Under the pieces are notes generated by a model. The model was not told the DNA's origin. It made no database searches and worked only from the letters and a program-made list of their open reading frames with translations. Of a stretch of 64,000 bases of DNA, positions 18,779 through 29,040 are shown piece by piece; within the stretch, counting starts at the first letter, position 1, and each line of letters opens with the position of its first letter. Source of the stretch: Candidatus Harrysmithiimonas galli (GTDB lineage Bacteria; Bacillota; Bacilli; CAJFEE01). The DNA lies in contig CAJFEE010000001.1 of assembly GCA_904373265.1 (NCBI GenBank), positions 62,001-126,000 of the forward strand. The letters are read 5' to 3'. The translations under genes and the position numbers were made by a program.

Positions 18779-19774
18779 TTCCTATTCACCCATCTGATTA
18801 TTTTTTTCTTTATTATACATGAAAAAAATCTCTGTGTATCTTTAAAAAATGAAATCGACTAAGCCCATTTTATCCAATCAATCAAAAAACAGAACCTATG
18901 TATAAAATATCACAATTTTTTCTGATATCCAAACCTGTGAACAACTCTCCACTTTGCTAAACCAAACACTTCAGCATACTTGTTCACATATTTCTTTACC
19001 AGTAGAGGTTTCTTTTATTCACTAAACTATCTATGTCCTTCAAAAAAGAAAAACTTTCTTATATTGTATTGAAATAGAAAAATCTCATTTTCTTACAAAC
19101 ATCCTATTTTACTTTTAGCTACATGAACCTATAGCTTGATAGATAAAATAAAACAAAGAATATTTTTATTATTTTTATAAATAAATTATAGAGCCATCGA
19201 CTTTTAATCATTCCATAAGTTTCCTTTATTCTCTAATTTGTAATGATTGAATCACTTGAATATACTCTTCATAGCTTCTGTTGATGCACATCAGCTAATT
19301 AGAAGACAAAAACTTTTAGATCCAAATACTTCTTTCTAAAGGTATTTTTACGCTTGAGACATCATATTTTATCGGACAAGAGCGCGACTTTTATCAGCAT
19401 GGATGAATTTTGTCATCTCTGAATGAAGATGTACCCTAAACAAAATATGTATATGATCAACATCATAACTTTAGTTAACCAACGTTATTATTGTAGCTCT
19501 CAGATCATTATATAAACATGTCTTTTGTATAGTCTGATCTATCATCAAGTACACTTTTTCTGTATTTCACAACGCATACAATAAAAGACTGAATGATTAT
19601 GACGGTCTAATTTTCATGATGATATCCGTTCATTTCTTGTATAAACTGTGACTACACATAGCATAAAAAAAGAGACGAGCCATCACAACACCTATAAAGG
19701 TGAGCGATTTCTCGCCAAGGATATAAAAATATGGAGACTGTCATAGAATCTGAACCAAGGCATGTACAAAATTT
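18779..19774. other. Long intergenic stretch with one degenerate coding-like remnant
   Basis: About 1 kb AT-rich. The minus-strand remnant at 18910-19014 is listed separately. A small hairpin GGTGAG/CTCGCC lies near 19700-19716 downstream of the FAD enzyme gene; without a T run it is not a clear terminator. Otherwise nothing supported. Confidence 0.5.
18910..19014 (-). pseudogene. Short coding remnant sharing sequence with the 51.74-kb island edge
   Basis: A 34-codon frame ending in TGA reads KKPLLVKKYVNKYAEVFG and continues AKWRVVHRFG, protein-like but without a start. Its 5' part matches 51741-51775 (19 identical bases, 18980-18998 versus 51741-51759, plus flanking similarity in the same frame). 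A dead insertion-sequence transposase is the most likely source, but I do not recognise the family. Confidence 0.35.
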
Positions 19775-22210
19775 TTATTTCGCATCGACTTGGTTAGAAA
19801 AATTATGTACCCTCGTTTTTTGTTTTGGATATACGAAGGTAAAAATTAAACCAGCTACCGATAAAAGATAAATCAATTGATTAAACGGATAAGGCAATAA
19901 AAGGACACCAAAAAGCTGTACAGAATAAATCACTGTCCACATGAATGTAATATGCTGATTAATCTTGTAAAACAAATGACTGCTGACTACAAAAGATGGA
20001 TAATCATGCCTTGTATACTGAATGGTTAGCGGTTTTCTTATCATTAAACTGCCACACCAAACCAAAATCAAAATTCCATTTATTAAAATCGTCATTTGGG
20101 TGTCAGATAAAATATGAAATGCAGACAACATACCATACAAACCCATAGCAAATAAGATTGTACCCTCTAAAATGGTTATCTCACGTGCATACTTTGGTTT
20201 AATGAAAAACAACAATAAAACCATATAAATGGTACCTACACTGGAAATCATTTCCGCTGGTATAAAATGTCCGCCTGCCCAATAAAAAATCCAAGGTACA
20301 AACGTACACAAAATGAGCCATTCCGCTTTTACAGTTCTCTCCTTTTGCTTCGATATGGTTTTAGACGGAGCCAAAACAGGAAATAAATCTGGAATTTTCA
20401 TAAAGGCATCCATATCACCTTCAATTTTTAATTCTCCTGTTCGAACGGCAAAATCACCACTTAACTCACCAAAGGAAATCTTTTTCCATATGTTAAAATC
20501 AACTCTGATTGTTGCATGAGCCACCAATTGCTGTTCCGAAACATATACTTTTGCCTGTGTATTTTTTACTTCAATATAATAATCGTATTTTTCGTTAAAA
20601 ACAAAATGATAACGAAGCTTCAAATCTTTGGCTGCAGTTCGATTGATACCTTCACACATACCAATCAAAAACATTTCGATTGTTTTTTGTGTCACCTCTT
20701 TTTCCACTATATCAGGGTCTGACTTCTTCAATCCCCTATCTTCTAATATTTGATCAACAATTTTACCTGTTTCATAACCGCTTGTAATCGCACCTTCATA
20801 GCCTCCACCCGGCTGCGTCCAACTTCCTGCCAGTAATACGTTGCAAAGACTCGTTAAAGGTGCAAGCCTATCAAATCCTGCTTGTGTAACAGATTGACTC
20901 CAGCCATAAACTGCCCCCTCACGATTATTCGTATAACGTTTCATTGTATGTGGCGTTCCCAATTCCGTCAGTGTTACATGCTCTTTTAATCCTGGGAAAA
21001 ATTCCTCTGCTTTTGTCAACAATATTTGCGAAACTGCTTCTTTTTGTTCTCGATATGCTTCTGTCCCATATTCAGGCCAATGGCTTGCCAAATCACCGAT
21101 TGTAATAGCAATTGCTCCATAATTTGGATTCAAATTCGGATCCTTTGCATTTGTATTTGTAATAGCAAAATCCATTTTTTCATAATTTCCTTCTTGAATA
21201 TATGTCCAGCTTTGTTCAGGAGTATGTTTTATACAAAAATAATCTGCTTTTTTCACGCCGATTTCTTTGGGTAAACAGTCCAAACCGATATACAGTTGAC
21301 TAAGACTGACGCCAACTTGCAACTGCCCAAGCTTTTCAATATAACTTTGTGTATATGAATTGGGATTTTTCACACGACAAAACAGTTCATATGGATCTCC
21401 ATTTAAAATAAAGATATCAGCGGTCAACACTGTACCTTTTTTGGTAACCACCTTTTTTAGTTGATTTTCATCAACCTCAAGTGCTTCAACCTCCTGATTG
21501 AAAAAAAACATCCCGCCTTTTTCCTTTATTTTCTTTGCATAAACATTTGAAAGCTTTTGTGCACCACCTTCAATATAAAATGTGCCATAAATATGATAGC
21601 CAATCCAAGCCAAACAAAAATATAATGCACTTAACTGTTTAGGTGGTAAACCATAGTACAGCCATAATGTACAAAATTCTTCAACAAATGGATCGTAATC
21701 CACATAACTCCGAAGCCATGTATCTAAAGATATCGGTGCAAGTTGGTTAAAATATCTCGGTGATCTCTTTTCTTTGCTGACCTTTTGCATATCATCGCTT
21801 AAATCCTTCAAAAAGCTAAACAACGCCTCAATTCCCTCAGAATAATCTGAGAAACGTCTTTTTAAATCTTTCTTATATGTTTGAAAATCATCGTATAAAT
21901 CTATTTCATTGGTCAATGTTTTATACGTTGCAGTTTCTGATTTTTTCAAAAAACATACTTCATCTGTTACACCAAGATTTTCCAGTATTCCATATAAAAT
22001 GCCTTCCTTTTCTAAATTCCCGATTCCGTGTAAAGAGACATCAAATTCATATACTTTGCCATTTTTTCCTTTTCGTTTAAAATTGGTTGCATAGCCACCT
22101 GGAATATGGTGCTTTTCTACTACTGCCACACGTTTACCTTTATTTGCCAAATACAAGGCACTGGTCAATCCTCCCAAACCAGCACCTACAACCACAACAT
22201 CAAAATGCAT
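19775..22210 (-). CDS. Fusion: carotenoid desaturase-like FAD oxidoreductase, SCP2 domain and membrane domain
   Basis: 811 residues in three parts. Residues 1-490 are a phytoene-desaturase/carotenoid-isomerase/retinol-saturase type flavoprotein: dinucleotide fold GAGLGGLTSALYLA at 9-22, EKHHIPGGYATNF, and the C-terminal FAD motif near 465 (LAGSWTQPGGGYEGAI). Residues about 505-615 form an SCP2-like lipid-binding domain (TGELKIEGDMDAFMKIPDLF). Residues about 635-800 contain six or seven membrane helices. The likely chemistry is saturation, desaturation or isomerisation of a lipid or isoprenoid, at the membrane; the substrate is unknown. The TetR gene at 22342 is divergent across 131 bases and probably regulates it. 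The ATG at 22210 has only a weak upstream site. Confidence 0.85.
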   Translation of the reverse strand: MHFDVVVVGAGLGGLTSALYLANKGKRVAVVEKHHIPGGYATNFKRKGKNGKVYEFDVSLHGIGNLEKEGILYGILENLGVTDEVCFLKKSETATYKTLTNEIDLYDDFQTYKKDLKRRFSDYSEGIEALFSFLKDLSDDMQKVSKEKRSPRYFNQLAPISLDTWLRSYVDYDPFVEEFCTLWLYYGLPPKQLSALYFCLAWIGYHIYGTFYIEGGAQKLSNVYAKKIKEKGGMFFFNQEVEALEVDENQLKKVVTKKGTVLTADIFILNGDPYELFCRVKNPNSYTQSYIEKLGQLQVGVSLSQLYIGLDCLPKEIGVKKADYFCIKHTPEQSWTYIQEGNYEKMDFAITNTNAKDPNLNPNYGAIAITIGDLASHWPEYGTEAYREQKEAVSQILLTKAEEFFPGLKEHVTLTELGTPHTMKRYTNNREGAVYGWSQSVTQAGFDRLAPLTSLCNVLLAGSWTQPGGGYEGAITSGYETGKIVDQILEDRGLKKSDPDIVEKEVTQKTIEMFLIGMCEGINRTAAKDLKLRYHFVFNEKYDYYIEVKNTQAKVYVSEQQLVAHATIRVDFNIWKKISFGELSGDFAVRTGELKIEGDMDAFMKIPDLFPVLAPSKTISKQKERTVKAEWLILCTFVPWIFYWAGGHFIPAEMISSVGTIYMVLLLFFIKPKYAREITILEGTILFAMGLYGMLSAFHILSDTQMTILINGILILVWCGSLMIRKPLTIQYTRHDYPSFVVSSHLFYKINQHITFMWTVIYSVQLFGVLLLPYPFNQLIYLLSVAGLIFTFVYPKQKTRVHNFSNQVDAK

Positions 22211-22292
22211 AGCAATTTCCCAACTCCTATATGTTTACATTATTAACATTATTTTACCACATATGTTTCCACTGTCAACTTTTTTATAAAAA

Positions 22293-22321
22293 TTTCACTT
22301 TTTTCATGTATATGCTATACT
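22293..22321 (+). promoter_or_regulatory. Promoter of the TetR gene, with candidate operator upstream
   Basis: TTTCAC (22293-22298), 17 bases, TATACT (22316-22321) with an extended -10 TGC. Upstream, between the divergent genes (about 22230-22272), TGTTTAC/AACA inverted arms and a repeated TATGTTT motif could be the repressor's operator. The operator call is tentative. Confidence 0.5.
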
Positions 22322-22341
22322 CTTTTATAAAGGAGTTTTTT

Positions 22342-22932
22342 ATGACACAAAAGTATCACCATGGACAATTAAAACAGGCTCTCATTGAAGCTGGTATCGA
22401 AATTTTAAACGTCACCACCCCAGAACAACTTTCTTTGCGAAAAGTTGCCAATCAATGCGGAGTAAGTCATGCCGCACCTTATAAACATTTTAAAAACAAA
22501 GATGACTTGCTACATGCCATATATCAATATATTGACGAACAATTTACCATGGCGCTAAAGGAAGCAATTTTACAAATTTCAGATGAGCCATATCAACAAA
22601 TAATCCGAATGGGCAGTGCCTATATTACATTTTTTGTCCATCACCCGAATTATTTTCATTTTTTCTTTATTGAACGATGGAAAAATAAAAATATTGAGAA
22701 TCTGTCTACTCATATAGAGCAGAGCTTATCCTATCGTTTTTTTACTGAGACGGCTATCCATTATTTTCAATCTGTTGGCATTCCAAAAGAACGTTATCAA
22801 AACAATATTATAGCGATGTGGTCCATCGTACATGGTATTACACTCATGATTGTTACAAAAATGATCCAGATTCCAATTCATCAAACAGACTGGCTTGACC
22901 ATTTTTTAACTGAACATTTAAACATTCAATAA
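22342..22932 (+). CDS. TetR-family transcriptional regulator
   Basis: 196 residues. The N-terminal helix-turn-helix (residues about 10-55) has LSLRKVANQCGVSHAAPYKH typical of TetR proteins; a TetR_C-type ligand domain follows, with many aromatic residues (HPNYFHFFF) suited to a hydrophobic ligand. AAGGAG precedes the ATG at 22342; the open frame upstream runs through the promoter and is not used. Divergent arrangement suggests it controls the FAD-SCP2 membrane enzyme and itself. Confidence 0.87.
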   Translation: MTQKYHHGQLKQALIEAGIEILNVTTPEQLSLRKVANQCGVSHAAPYKHFKNKDDLLHAIYQYIDEQFTMALKEAILQISDEPYQQIIRMGSAYITFFVHHPNYFHFFFIERWKNKNIENLSTHIEQSLSYRFFTETAIHYFQSVGIPKERYQNNIIAMWSIVHGITLMIVTKMIQIPIHQTDWLDHFLTEHLNIQ

Positions 22933-22936
22933 AAAA

Positions 22937-23019
22937 GCAGGCAAACCGTCAGTCCGTATACATACAGAGTCTTTAAAATTCTCTGTATTCCTATCATACC
23001 AACATGCGGATATGCCTGC
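22937..23019. terminator. Nested inverted-repeat structure between convergent genes
   Basis: Outer arms GCAGGCA (22937-22943) and TGCCTGC (23013-23019) enclose a perfect inner hairpin ATACAGAG/CTCTGTAT (22962-22988) and partly complementary CCGTAT/ATGCGG segments. On minus the outer arm is followed by a T run (TTTTTT at 22936-22931), so it can terminate the TetR-side antisense and possibly both convergent transcripts. Confidence 0.55.
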
Positions 23020-23031
23020 CTCTATTTATTT

Positions 23032-24672
<1,641 letters not shown>

Positions 24673-24916
24673 TCATCTTTTCATCTTACCAAAAACATGC
24701 ACAAAAGTTAAGTCTAACCTTGGTAGAAAACAATCTTTACATATTCTAGCATACCCAGATAGAAATACAGACAGAAATTTTTTTATTTCAACCTTGGTCA
24801 TCCAATCCTTTGATCATGAAATCATCAAGCTGTTAGAACTTTATTTGAGAAAGCCCAAAAAATACGCTATACTTTTTTTGACATATTTTGAGCAAACTAA
24901 AACATTATGAAACCAA

Positions 24917-24932
24917 AGAGGAGGAAACCTCT
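24917..24932 (+). promoter_or_regulatory. Hairpin enclosing the proC ribosome binding site
   Basis: AGAGG (24917-24921) and CCTCT (24928-24932) can pair; the Shine-Dalgarno GGAGG overlaps the left arm and loop, four to fifteen bases before the ATG. It could reduce translation initiation. Confidence 0.35.
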
Positions 24933-24935
24933 GCT

Positions 24936-25757
24936 ATGAAAGAAAAAATCATTGGCTGCATCGGAACCGGAAATATGGGATATGCTTTTATTTCTGGCAT
25001 GACCCGTGCCAATATAGTACCCGCTGAAAATATTTTAGTCAGTGGACGGAATGTAAAGCGGCTAGAAACCATTCAAGAAGAATTTGGCGTGAAAGCTACT
25101 ACAAAAAATCAAAACGTTGCCACCGTTTCAGATATTTTAATTCTTGCTGTGAAGCCACAGCAATATAAAGAAATTATTTTGGAAATTAAAGACTGCATAA
25201 AAAAAAATGTCATTCTCATCTCTATTGCAGCCGGTATTGAAATATCCTCTATTGAACGATGGTGCGGACAAGCTATGCGTATTGCTCGTGCAATGCCGAA
25301 TACACCCGCCTTAATTAATGAAGGCATGACCGCAATCTCATTTAGCGCACTACTGGAAATTTCTATTGAAGAACAACAAAATATATTGGATATTTTTGCC
25401 TGTTTAGGAAAAATTGAAGTCGTTGAAGAAAAAATGATGAATCTTATCACCGCATTAAGCGGCTCTTCTCCTGCCTATGCATTTATGTTTATTGAAGCTA
25501 TGGTCAATATGGCTGTTGAAAATGGAATGGAAAGAAAACAAGCCATTCGTTTCGCTGCTCAGTCCATTATGGGCGCTGCCAAAATGTGTTTAGAAACAAA
25601 GGAAACACCAGAACAATTGAAGCAAAATGTATGCTCGCCTGGCGGATCAACCATTGAAGCCTTAAAAGTGTTTGAATCATACCACTTTCAGGAAATCGTA
25701 AAGAAGGCGATGCATAGGTGCCAGAATCGAGCAGAGGAATTGAATATTACCGATTAA
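24936..25757 (+). CDS. proC: Pyrroline-5-carboxylate reductase
   Basis: 273 residues. N-terminal Rossmann motif IGCIGTGNMGYAF at 5-17, then LAVKPQ and ARAMPNTPALINEG; C-terminal dimerisation domain with ALSGSSPAYAFMFIEAM and CSPGGSTIEAL, both hallmarks of ProC. It reduces pyrroline-5-carboxylate to proline with NAD(P)H and links to ornithine via RocD at 17 kb. I use the ATG at 24936; an upstream in-frame ATG exists but would place the GGAGG inside the coding region. Confidence 0.95.
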   Translation: MKEKIIGCIGTGNMGYAFISGMTRANIVPAENILVSGRNVKRLETIQEEFGVKATTKNQNVATVSDILILAVKPQQYKEIILEIKDCIKKNVILISIAAGIEISSIERWCGQAMRIARAMPNTPALINEGMTAISFSALLEISIEEQQNILDIFACLGKIEVVEEKMMNLITALSGSSPAYAFMFIEAMVNMAVENGMERKQAIRFAAQSIMGAAKMCLETKETPEQLKQNVCSPGGSTIEALKVFESYHFQEIVKKAMHRCQNRAEELNITD

Positions 25758-26062
25758 ACATATGAAACCAGCTTTTTGGATCAAAATATGTGCCTTAAGC
25801 AGAGTAAAAAGTTTTTGCGCTGCTGTCTAACTTTCAAACCATATAAGATTTGAGCCCACAATCATAAATCTAACTTATGATCAATCAGTTTAACATTTTA
25901 AAACCAGCTTCTTAAACAGAAGAACCCATTCTTGATCTCTTAAATGGATTCAAACAAAGCAAACGAAATTCTGATAATGATCATATTCTGATACAAACCA
26001 ATCTTGGTTTGTATACTCAATTAAAATCATAGAAACATAAAGATACATATCCATTAGCATTC
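25758..26062. other. Intergenic, no supported gene
   Basis: About 300 AT-rich bases between the convergent proC and coat genes, without open frames of interest. The terminator of the coat cluster begins at its right end. Confidence 0.5.
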
Positions 26063-26119
26063 AAAAAAAGCCAGAGAGCTCGATTTGAAAAATTTTTTCT
26101 TCAAATCGTTTTCTCTGAC
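26063..26119 (-). terminator. Terminator of the coat gene cluster
   Basis: On minus, TCAGAGA and CGATTTGAA pair with TTCAAATCG and TCTCTGG, a two-part stem, followed by CTTTTTTT. Confidence 0.8.
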
Positions 26120-26128
26120 TTCATTATT

Positions 26129-26320
26129 TTACTGTTCTGAAGATTGTTCTACAATGGATTTCACATCTTGCTCCAGCTTCTGTACAAGCGCCTGAATACT
26201 CTCTTTTTGTTCATTGGTAATTTGCGCACGCACTTCATCGGTTAACTTTAAATTATGCTTAGCAACCAATCCTTTCACAATGGATTGCGCCAAAGCTTTA
26301 GCTGTTTCAGTCATCTCCAT
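26129..26320 (-). CDS. Small CotW-like spore coat protein
   Basis: 63 residues, hydrophilic and predicted helical (TAKALAQSIVKGLVAKHNLK, then a Gln/Glu/Lys-rich half). The pattern resembles the conserved core of Bacillus CotW, although the basic C-terminal tail of CotW is missing (CotW is about 105 residues). It lies 24 bases downstream of the CotX-like gene, and cotW/cotX are neighbours in Bacillus, which strengthens the guess. AAGAGGTGAC precedes the start. Assignment is by resemblance and context. Confidence 0.55.
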   Translation of the reverse strand: MEMTETAKALAQSIVKGLVAKHNLKLTDEVRAQITNEQKESIQALVQKLEQDVKSIVEQSSEQ

Positions 26321-26344
26321 TTACAATCGTCACCTCTTTTCAGC

Positions 26345-26842
26345 TTAAAGCAATTCAAATTCCGCAATTAATGCCAATAAAATTTGAAGTAAAATTTGAA
26401 TTTGAATACTTGCTTCTAAGTCTACGTTCACAACCAAGATATCGTGACTGTCCACAATGCCCGTTTGCTGACGCATAGACTGATTGGTAGCTGTTAATTG
26501 AAGCAAATCTTCATAAACCGCCTTACTTTCTCCTTCATCGGCAATCACAATACTTAATATCAATGCAATAGCCAATTGAATGGCCAATTGAATGGAAGCT
26601 GCAGCCTGAATTTGTGCTGTAACAACCAACACATCAGAAGAGTTCACAATCCACAAATTCTCATTTTGTGTTTGATTGCTGAATTGATATTGATCCGCTG
26701 ATTCAGAAACACTTGTATCTGGTCGAAAAACAGACGAAAAATCTGTATTCACCACATTAAAACTCGCATTTTGATTTAAAAAATCCGAAATCCATCCATT
26801 TCGATTTCTTCGATTACTTTGACAAAACTCTCTAGACATCAT
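26345..26842 (-). CDS. CotX/CotV-type spore coat protein
   Basis: 165 residues. Two copies of the Coat_X motif are visible: about residues 65-105 (SSDVLVVTAQIQAAASIQLA and AIALILSIVIAD) and about 128-165 (SHDILVVNVDLEASIQIQIL). These Gln/Leu/Ile-rich beta-type segments are typical of CotX and CotV, insoluble outer coat/crust proteins. The N-terminal 60 residues are Asn/Ser/Gln-rich. GGGAGA precedes a double ATG. Middle gene of a three-gene minus-strand unit, divergent from gerP. Confidence 0.8.
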   Translation of the reverse strand: MMSREFCQSNRRNRNGWISDFLNQNASFNVVNTDFSSVFRPDTSVSESADQYQFSNQTQNENLWIVNSSDVLVVTAQIQAAASIQLAIQLAIALILSIVIADEGESKAVYEDLLQLTATNQSMRQQTGIVDSHDILVVNVDLEASIQIQILLQILLALIAEFELL

Positions 26843-26858
26843 ATATTCTCCCTTTCCA

Positions 26859-27035
26859 TTAAAAATTTTGCTTTGCTTGCATTTTTTCTATCATTCTGCT
26901 GAACTGAGTTGAGATCTCCTGTTCAGAATTTCTGCTAGAATCAGAAAATGTTCTTCTTAGATTGCTCTCCTGCAACACAGTTTCAAGTAGCTGTTCAATT
27001 AAAGGGGCAACCAATTGTTTTTTACTCTGACTCAT
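26859..27035 (-). CDS. 58-residue protein heading the coat cluster
   Basis: A clear small gene: GGAGGAAAAAAC directly precedes the ATG at 27035, and the stop is 16 bases before the CotX-like start. The protein begins MSQSKKQLVAPLIEQLLE and is hydrophilic, helical, Gln/Ser-rich, with no cysteine or membrane segment. Location as first gene of the unit suggests a coat or coat-assembly role, possibly related to CotW. I know no named family for it. Confidence 0.65.
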   Translation of the reverse strand: MSQSKKQLVAPLIEQLLETVLQESNLRRTFSDSSRNSEQEISTQFSRMIEKMQAKQNF

Positions 27036-27202
27036 GTTTTTTCCTCCTTCTTAACATTTTCAAAATATCTTATTCGTTTTTGTAACAGATTGTCTGTATG
27101 TTTGTCCAAAGCTAAAAGCACATATTTTTATTTGGATAGGCACTTTTCCTTCATGTTTTGCATATATATCAATAAGCAAATTTTTACAGATGAGGTGAAG
27201 AT

Positions 27203-27424
27203 ATGCCTGCAATGGTCGGATTTATCAACTTAGTCAGTATGGGATCAGCCAGTGTTTTTACTGTTGGCGATGTATTTTATATTTCTCCAATATCTTATAA
27301 CACAACATACGCTGGCTCTGGATCGTTTAATACTGGTGATGGTCTCCAGATCGCAAACTATGAAAATCAAACCAATATTGATTCGACCAGTCAATTTGAT
27401 ATGCCCGTTGTTGGCAATATGTAA
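27203..27424 (+). CDS. gerPA: Spore germination protein GerPA
   Basis: 73 residues, GerPA/GerPF family: MPAMVGFINL start, GDVFYISP and a GSGSFNTGD motif. GerP proteins sit in the inner coat and help nutrient germinants reach their receptors through the coat. First gene of the six-gene operon; GAGGTGA precedes the ATG. The divergent 167-base region to the coat cluster should contain late mother-cell (SigK) promoters; a weak candidate is AC at 27142 and CATATATA at 27161. Confidence 0.9.
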   Translation: MPAMVGFINLVSMGSASVFTVGDVFYISPISYNTTYAGSGSFNTGDGLQIANYENQTNIDSTSQFDMPVVGNM

Positions 27425-27448
27425 GAAATACTTTTCGGAGGTGGAAAC

Positions 27449-27667
27449 ATGACAACCAACTACTATATTCATCAGTCCATTTTCATTTCACAATTTAAAG
27501 TTGGTGGAGTATCCAATTCATCGGTTCTACAAATTGGATCAGTAGGAAGCATCAAACCAGTTGGTAACTATTTAAATACTGGACAATTTACGCAAACCGC
27601 TCCAAAACTTCTTGGAATGAACGAAAGTATCTTCAATCCAAAAGAACAATTGAAAAAAAATAAGTAG
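27449..27667 (+). CDS. gerPB: Spore germination protein GerPB
   Basis: 72 residues with the GerPB features YYIHQSIFISQFKVGGVSNS and SSVLQIGSVGSIKPVGNYLN, then a short charged tail. Second gene, 24 bases after gerPA, with CGGAGGTGG before the ATG. The Gly/Ser-rich SVLQIGS repeat-like element recurs in GerPD and GerPE of this operon. Confidence 0.92.
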   Translation: MTTNYYIHQSIFISQFKVGGVSNSSVLQIGSVGSIKPVGNYLNTGQFTQTAPKLLGMNESIFNPKEQLKKNK

Positions 27668-27754
27668 CACCATTTATTAATAAAAATTGTTCATCTGCCC
27701 GTAAATATTTTTAACTACCTTAATTCAGTTTGAAATCAAAGGAAGGAATCCGTA

Positions 27755-28417
27755 ATGGATCATTACTCTAACACACTCTTACAGAAATTGAATCAATTCA
27801 TGCAAAGAATACAGTTACAAGAACAATGTATTCAAAACCTAGAACAAAAAATCTCTATGCTACAAACTGAAATAGAAGAACTAAAGGCAAGACCTTATAC
27901 GAAGATTGATAATATCGAATACAAATTTGACCAATTAAAAGTAGAAAAATTAAATGGAACTTTAAACATCGGCCTCAATCCTTTTTCCAAAGAAGCAGTT
28001 GAAGATTTCAGTGTAACTGGGGATAAAATTCAGGTGAACGGAGAAAAAAAAGGAGAGCAAATGAAAGAATATGAACCTATGCCACATTTGCAGGAACAGC
28101 GTCAGATCCAGTTGATGCAACAAAAAGCAGAGCAATTTTTGTATACAGAAGGCAAAAAGATAATTGAGCAAATCGCAAAAAATTTAGATGTTGAGGTTTC
28201 TAATGAAGTGATGAACTATATTTTAGATGATATTCGTCGACAACTGCCAGCACGTATTCATTTTCAACAGAGTATTATTTTGCAAAACCAAACAAAACCA
28301 CTTACACCAGAAGAACTGAATGCAAAAACTTTGCAAGCATTCAAAACAGATATTCAAAAGGCGGTTGAAGTATTCTTATTGCATTTACCTAGACAGATGG
28401 GAGAGGAAAAATCATGA
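27755..28417 (+). CDS. gerPC: Spore germination protein GerPC
   Basis: 220 residues. Residues 5-50 form a coiled coil (QLQ-rich helices ending EIEELKARPY), followed by KIDNIEYKFDQLKVEKLNGT and a helical C-terminal domain with the typical LNIGL segment near 70. Matches GerPC by order, length and these motifs. AAGGAAGG lies upstream. Its stop overlaps the gerPD start as ATGA. Confidence 0.9.
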   Translation: MDHYSNTLLQKLNQFMQRIQLQEQCIQNLEQKISMLQTEIEELKARPYTKIDNIEYKFDQLKVEKLNGTLNIGLNPFSKEAVEDFSVTGDKIQVNGEKKGEQMKEYEPMPHLQEQRQIQLMQQKAEQFLYTEGKKIIEQIAKNLDVEVSNEVMNYILDDIRRQLPARIHFQQSIILQNQTKPLTPEELNAKTLQAFKTDIQKAVEVFLLHLPRQMGEEKS

Positions 28418-28590
28418 ATTTTCATGTGACCAACTATCAACTGGAAGTTTGTGATGTTCATGTGGGTGCTGTCGCAAGCTCAAGCATTTTCCTAATTGGA
28501 GATGCTTATTGGATTCAACTGCATTCTATGTTTGACACACCACCAGAATCTTTAATTATTACCCCATATATCCCACTCTCTTTACGTTAG
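28414..28590 (+). CDS. gerPD: Spore germination protein GerPD
   Basis: 58 residues: MNFHVTNYQLEVCDVHVGA, then SSSIFLIGD and a Pro/Leu-rich end. Short length, position between gerPC and gerPE and the SSS-x-LIGD motif fit GerPD. ATG overlaps the gerPC stop by four bases; GGGAGAGG precedes it. The next gene's AGGAGG overlaps its stop. Confidence 0.9.
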   Translation: MNFHVTNYQLEVCDVHVGAVASSSIFLIGDAYWIQLHSMFDTPPESLIITPYIPLSLR

Positions 28591-28602
28591 GAGGAGAAGT
28601 CT

Positions 28603-29040
28603 TTGAATTTTTATCCAAGAACTTCCATTGTTGACTACCTATCAATTTATTCGGCTTCACAAGCTGCTATCCTTCATATTGGAGACTCTCAACAAATTCG
28701 TTCTCGAAACAATGTTATCGCTATCCAACAAGTACCAGCTGATTTTGAGGAAGATTTATATGGCTTCAACGATTTTGAAATTTTTCATCGTCCAGAACCT
28801 AACACACCGATTGTCTCTGATACAAATATGCAAAACATGCATGTATTTCCAACGATTAAAGTTCACAGAGTATATATCACTGGAGCGGCAGGAGCCAGTA
28901 TTGTTCATATTGGAAGTACAGAAACCATTCAAACAGATACAAGAATCAAACATATTCGAGATTTTCGTACTTATGCGGAAATCGCCGCACAAAATGAAGA
29001 AAAAAAGAAAGAAAAGGAGAACAAAATATGCCATCCGTAA
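28603..29040 (+). CDS. gerPE: Spore germination protein GerPE
   Basis: 145 residues. Contains two IL/IVHIGS-type motifs (AAILHIGDS near 23 and SIVHIGSTETI near 100), as in GerPE, and ends in a highly charged Lys/Glu tail. The start is TTG at 28603, placed seven bases after AGGAGG. Its 3' end overlaps gerPF by 13 bases. Confidence 0.88.
   Translation: MNFYPRTSIVDYLSIYSASQAAILHIGDSQQIRSRNNVIAIQQVPADFEEDLYGFNDFEIFHRPEPNTPIVSDTNMQNMHVFPTIKVHRVYITGAAGASIVHIGSTETIQTDTRIKHIRDFRTYAEIAAQNEEKKKEKENKICHP

Noticed and set aside
27142-27169. Possible SigK promoter for gerPA
   Set aside because: AC plus CATATATA resembles the SigK pattern, but the match is loose in AT-rich DNA; mentioned only in the gerPA entry.
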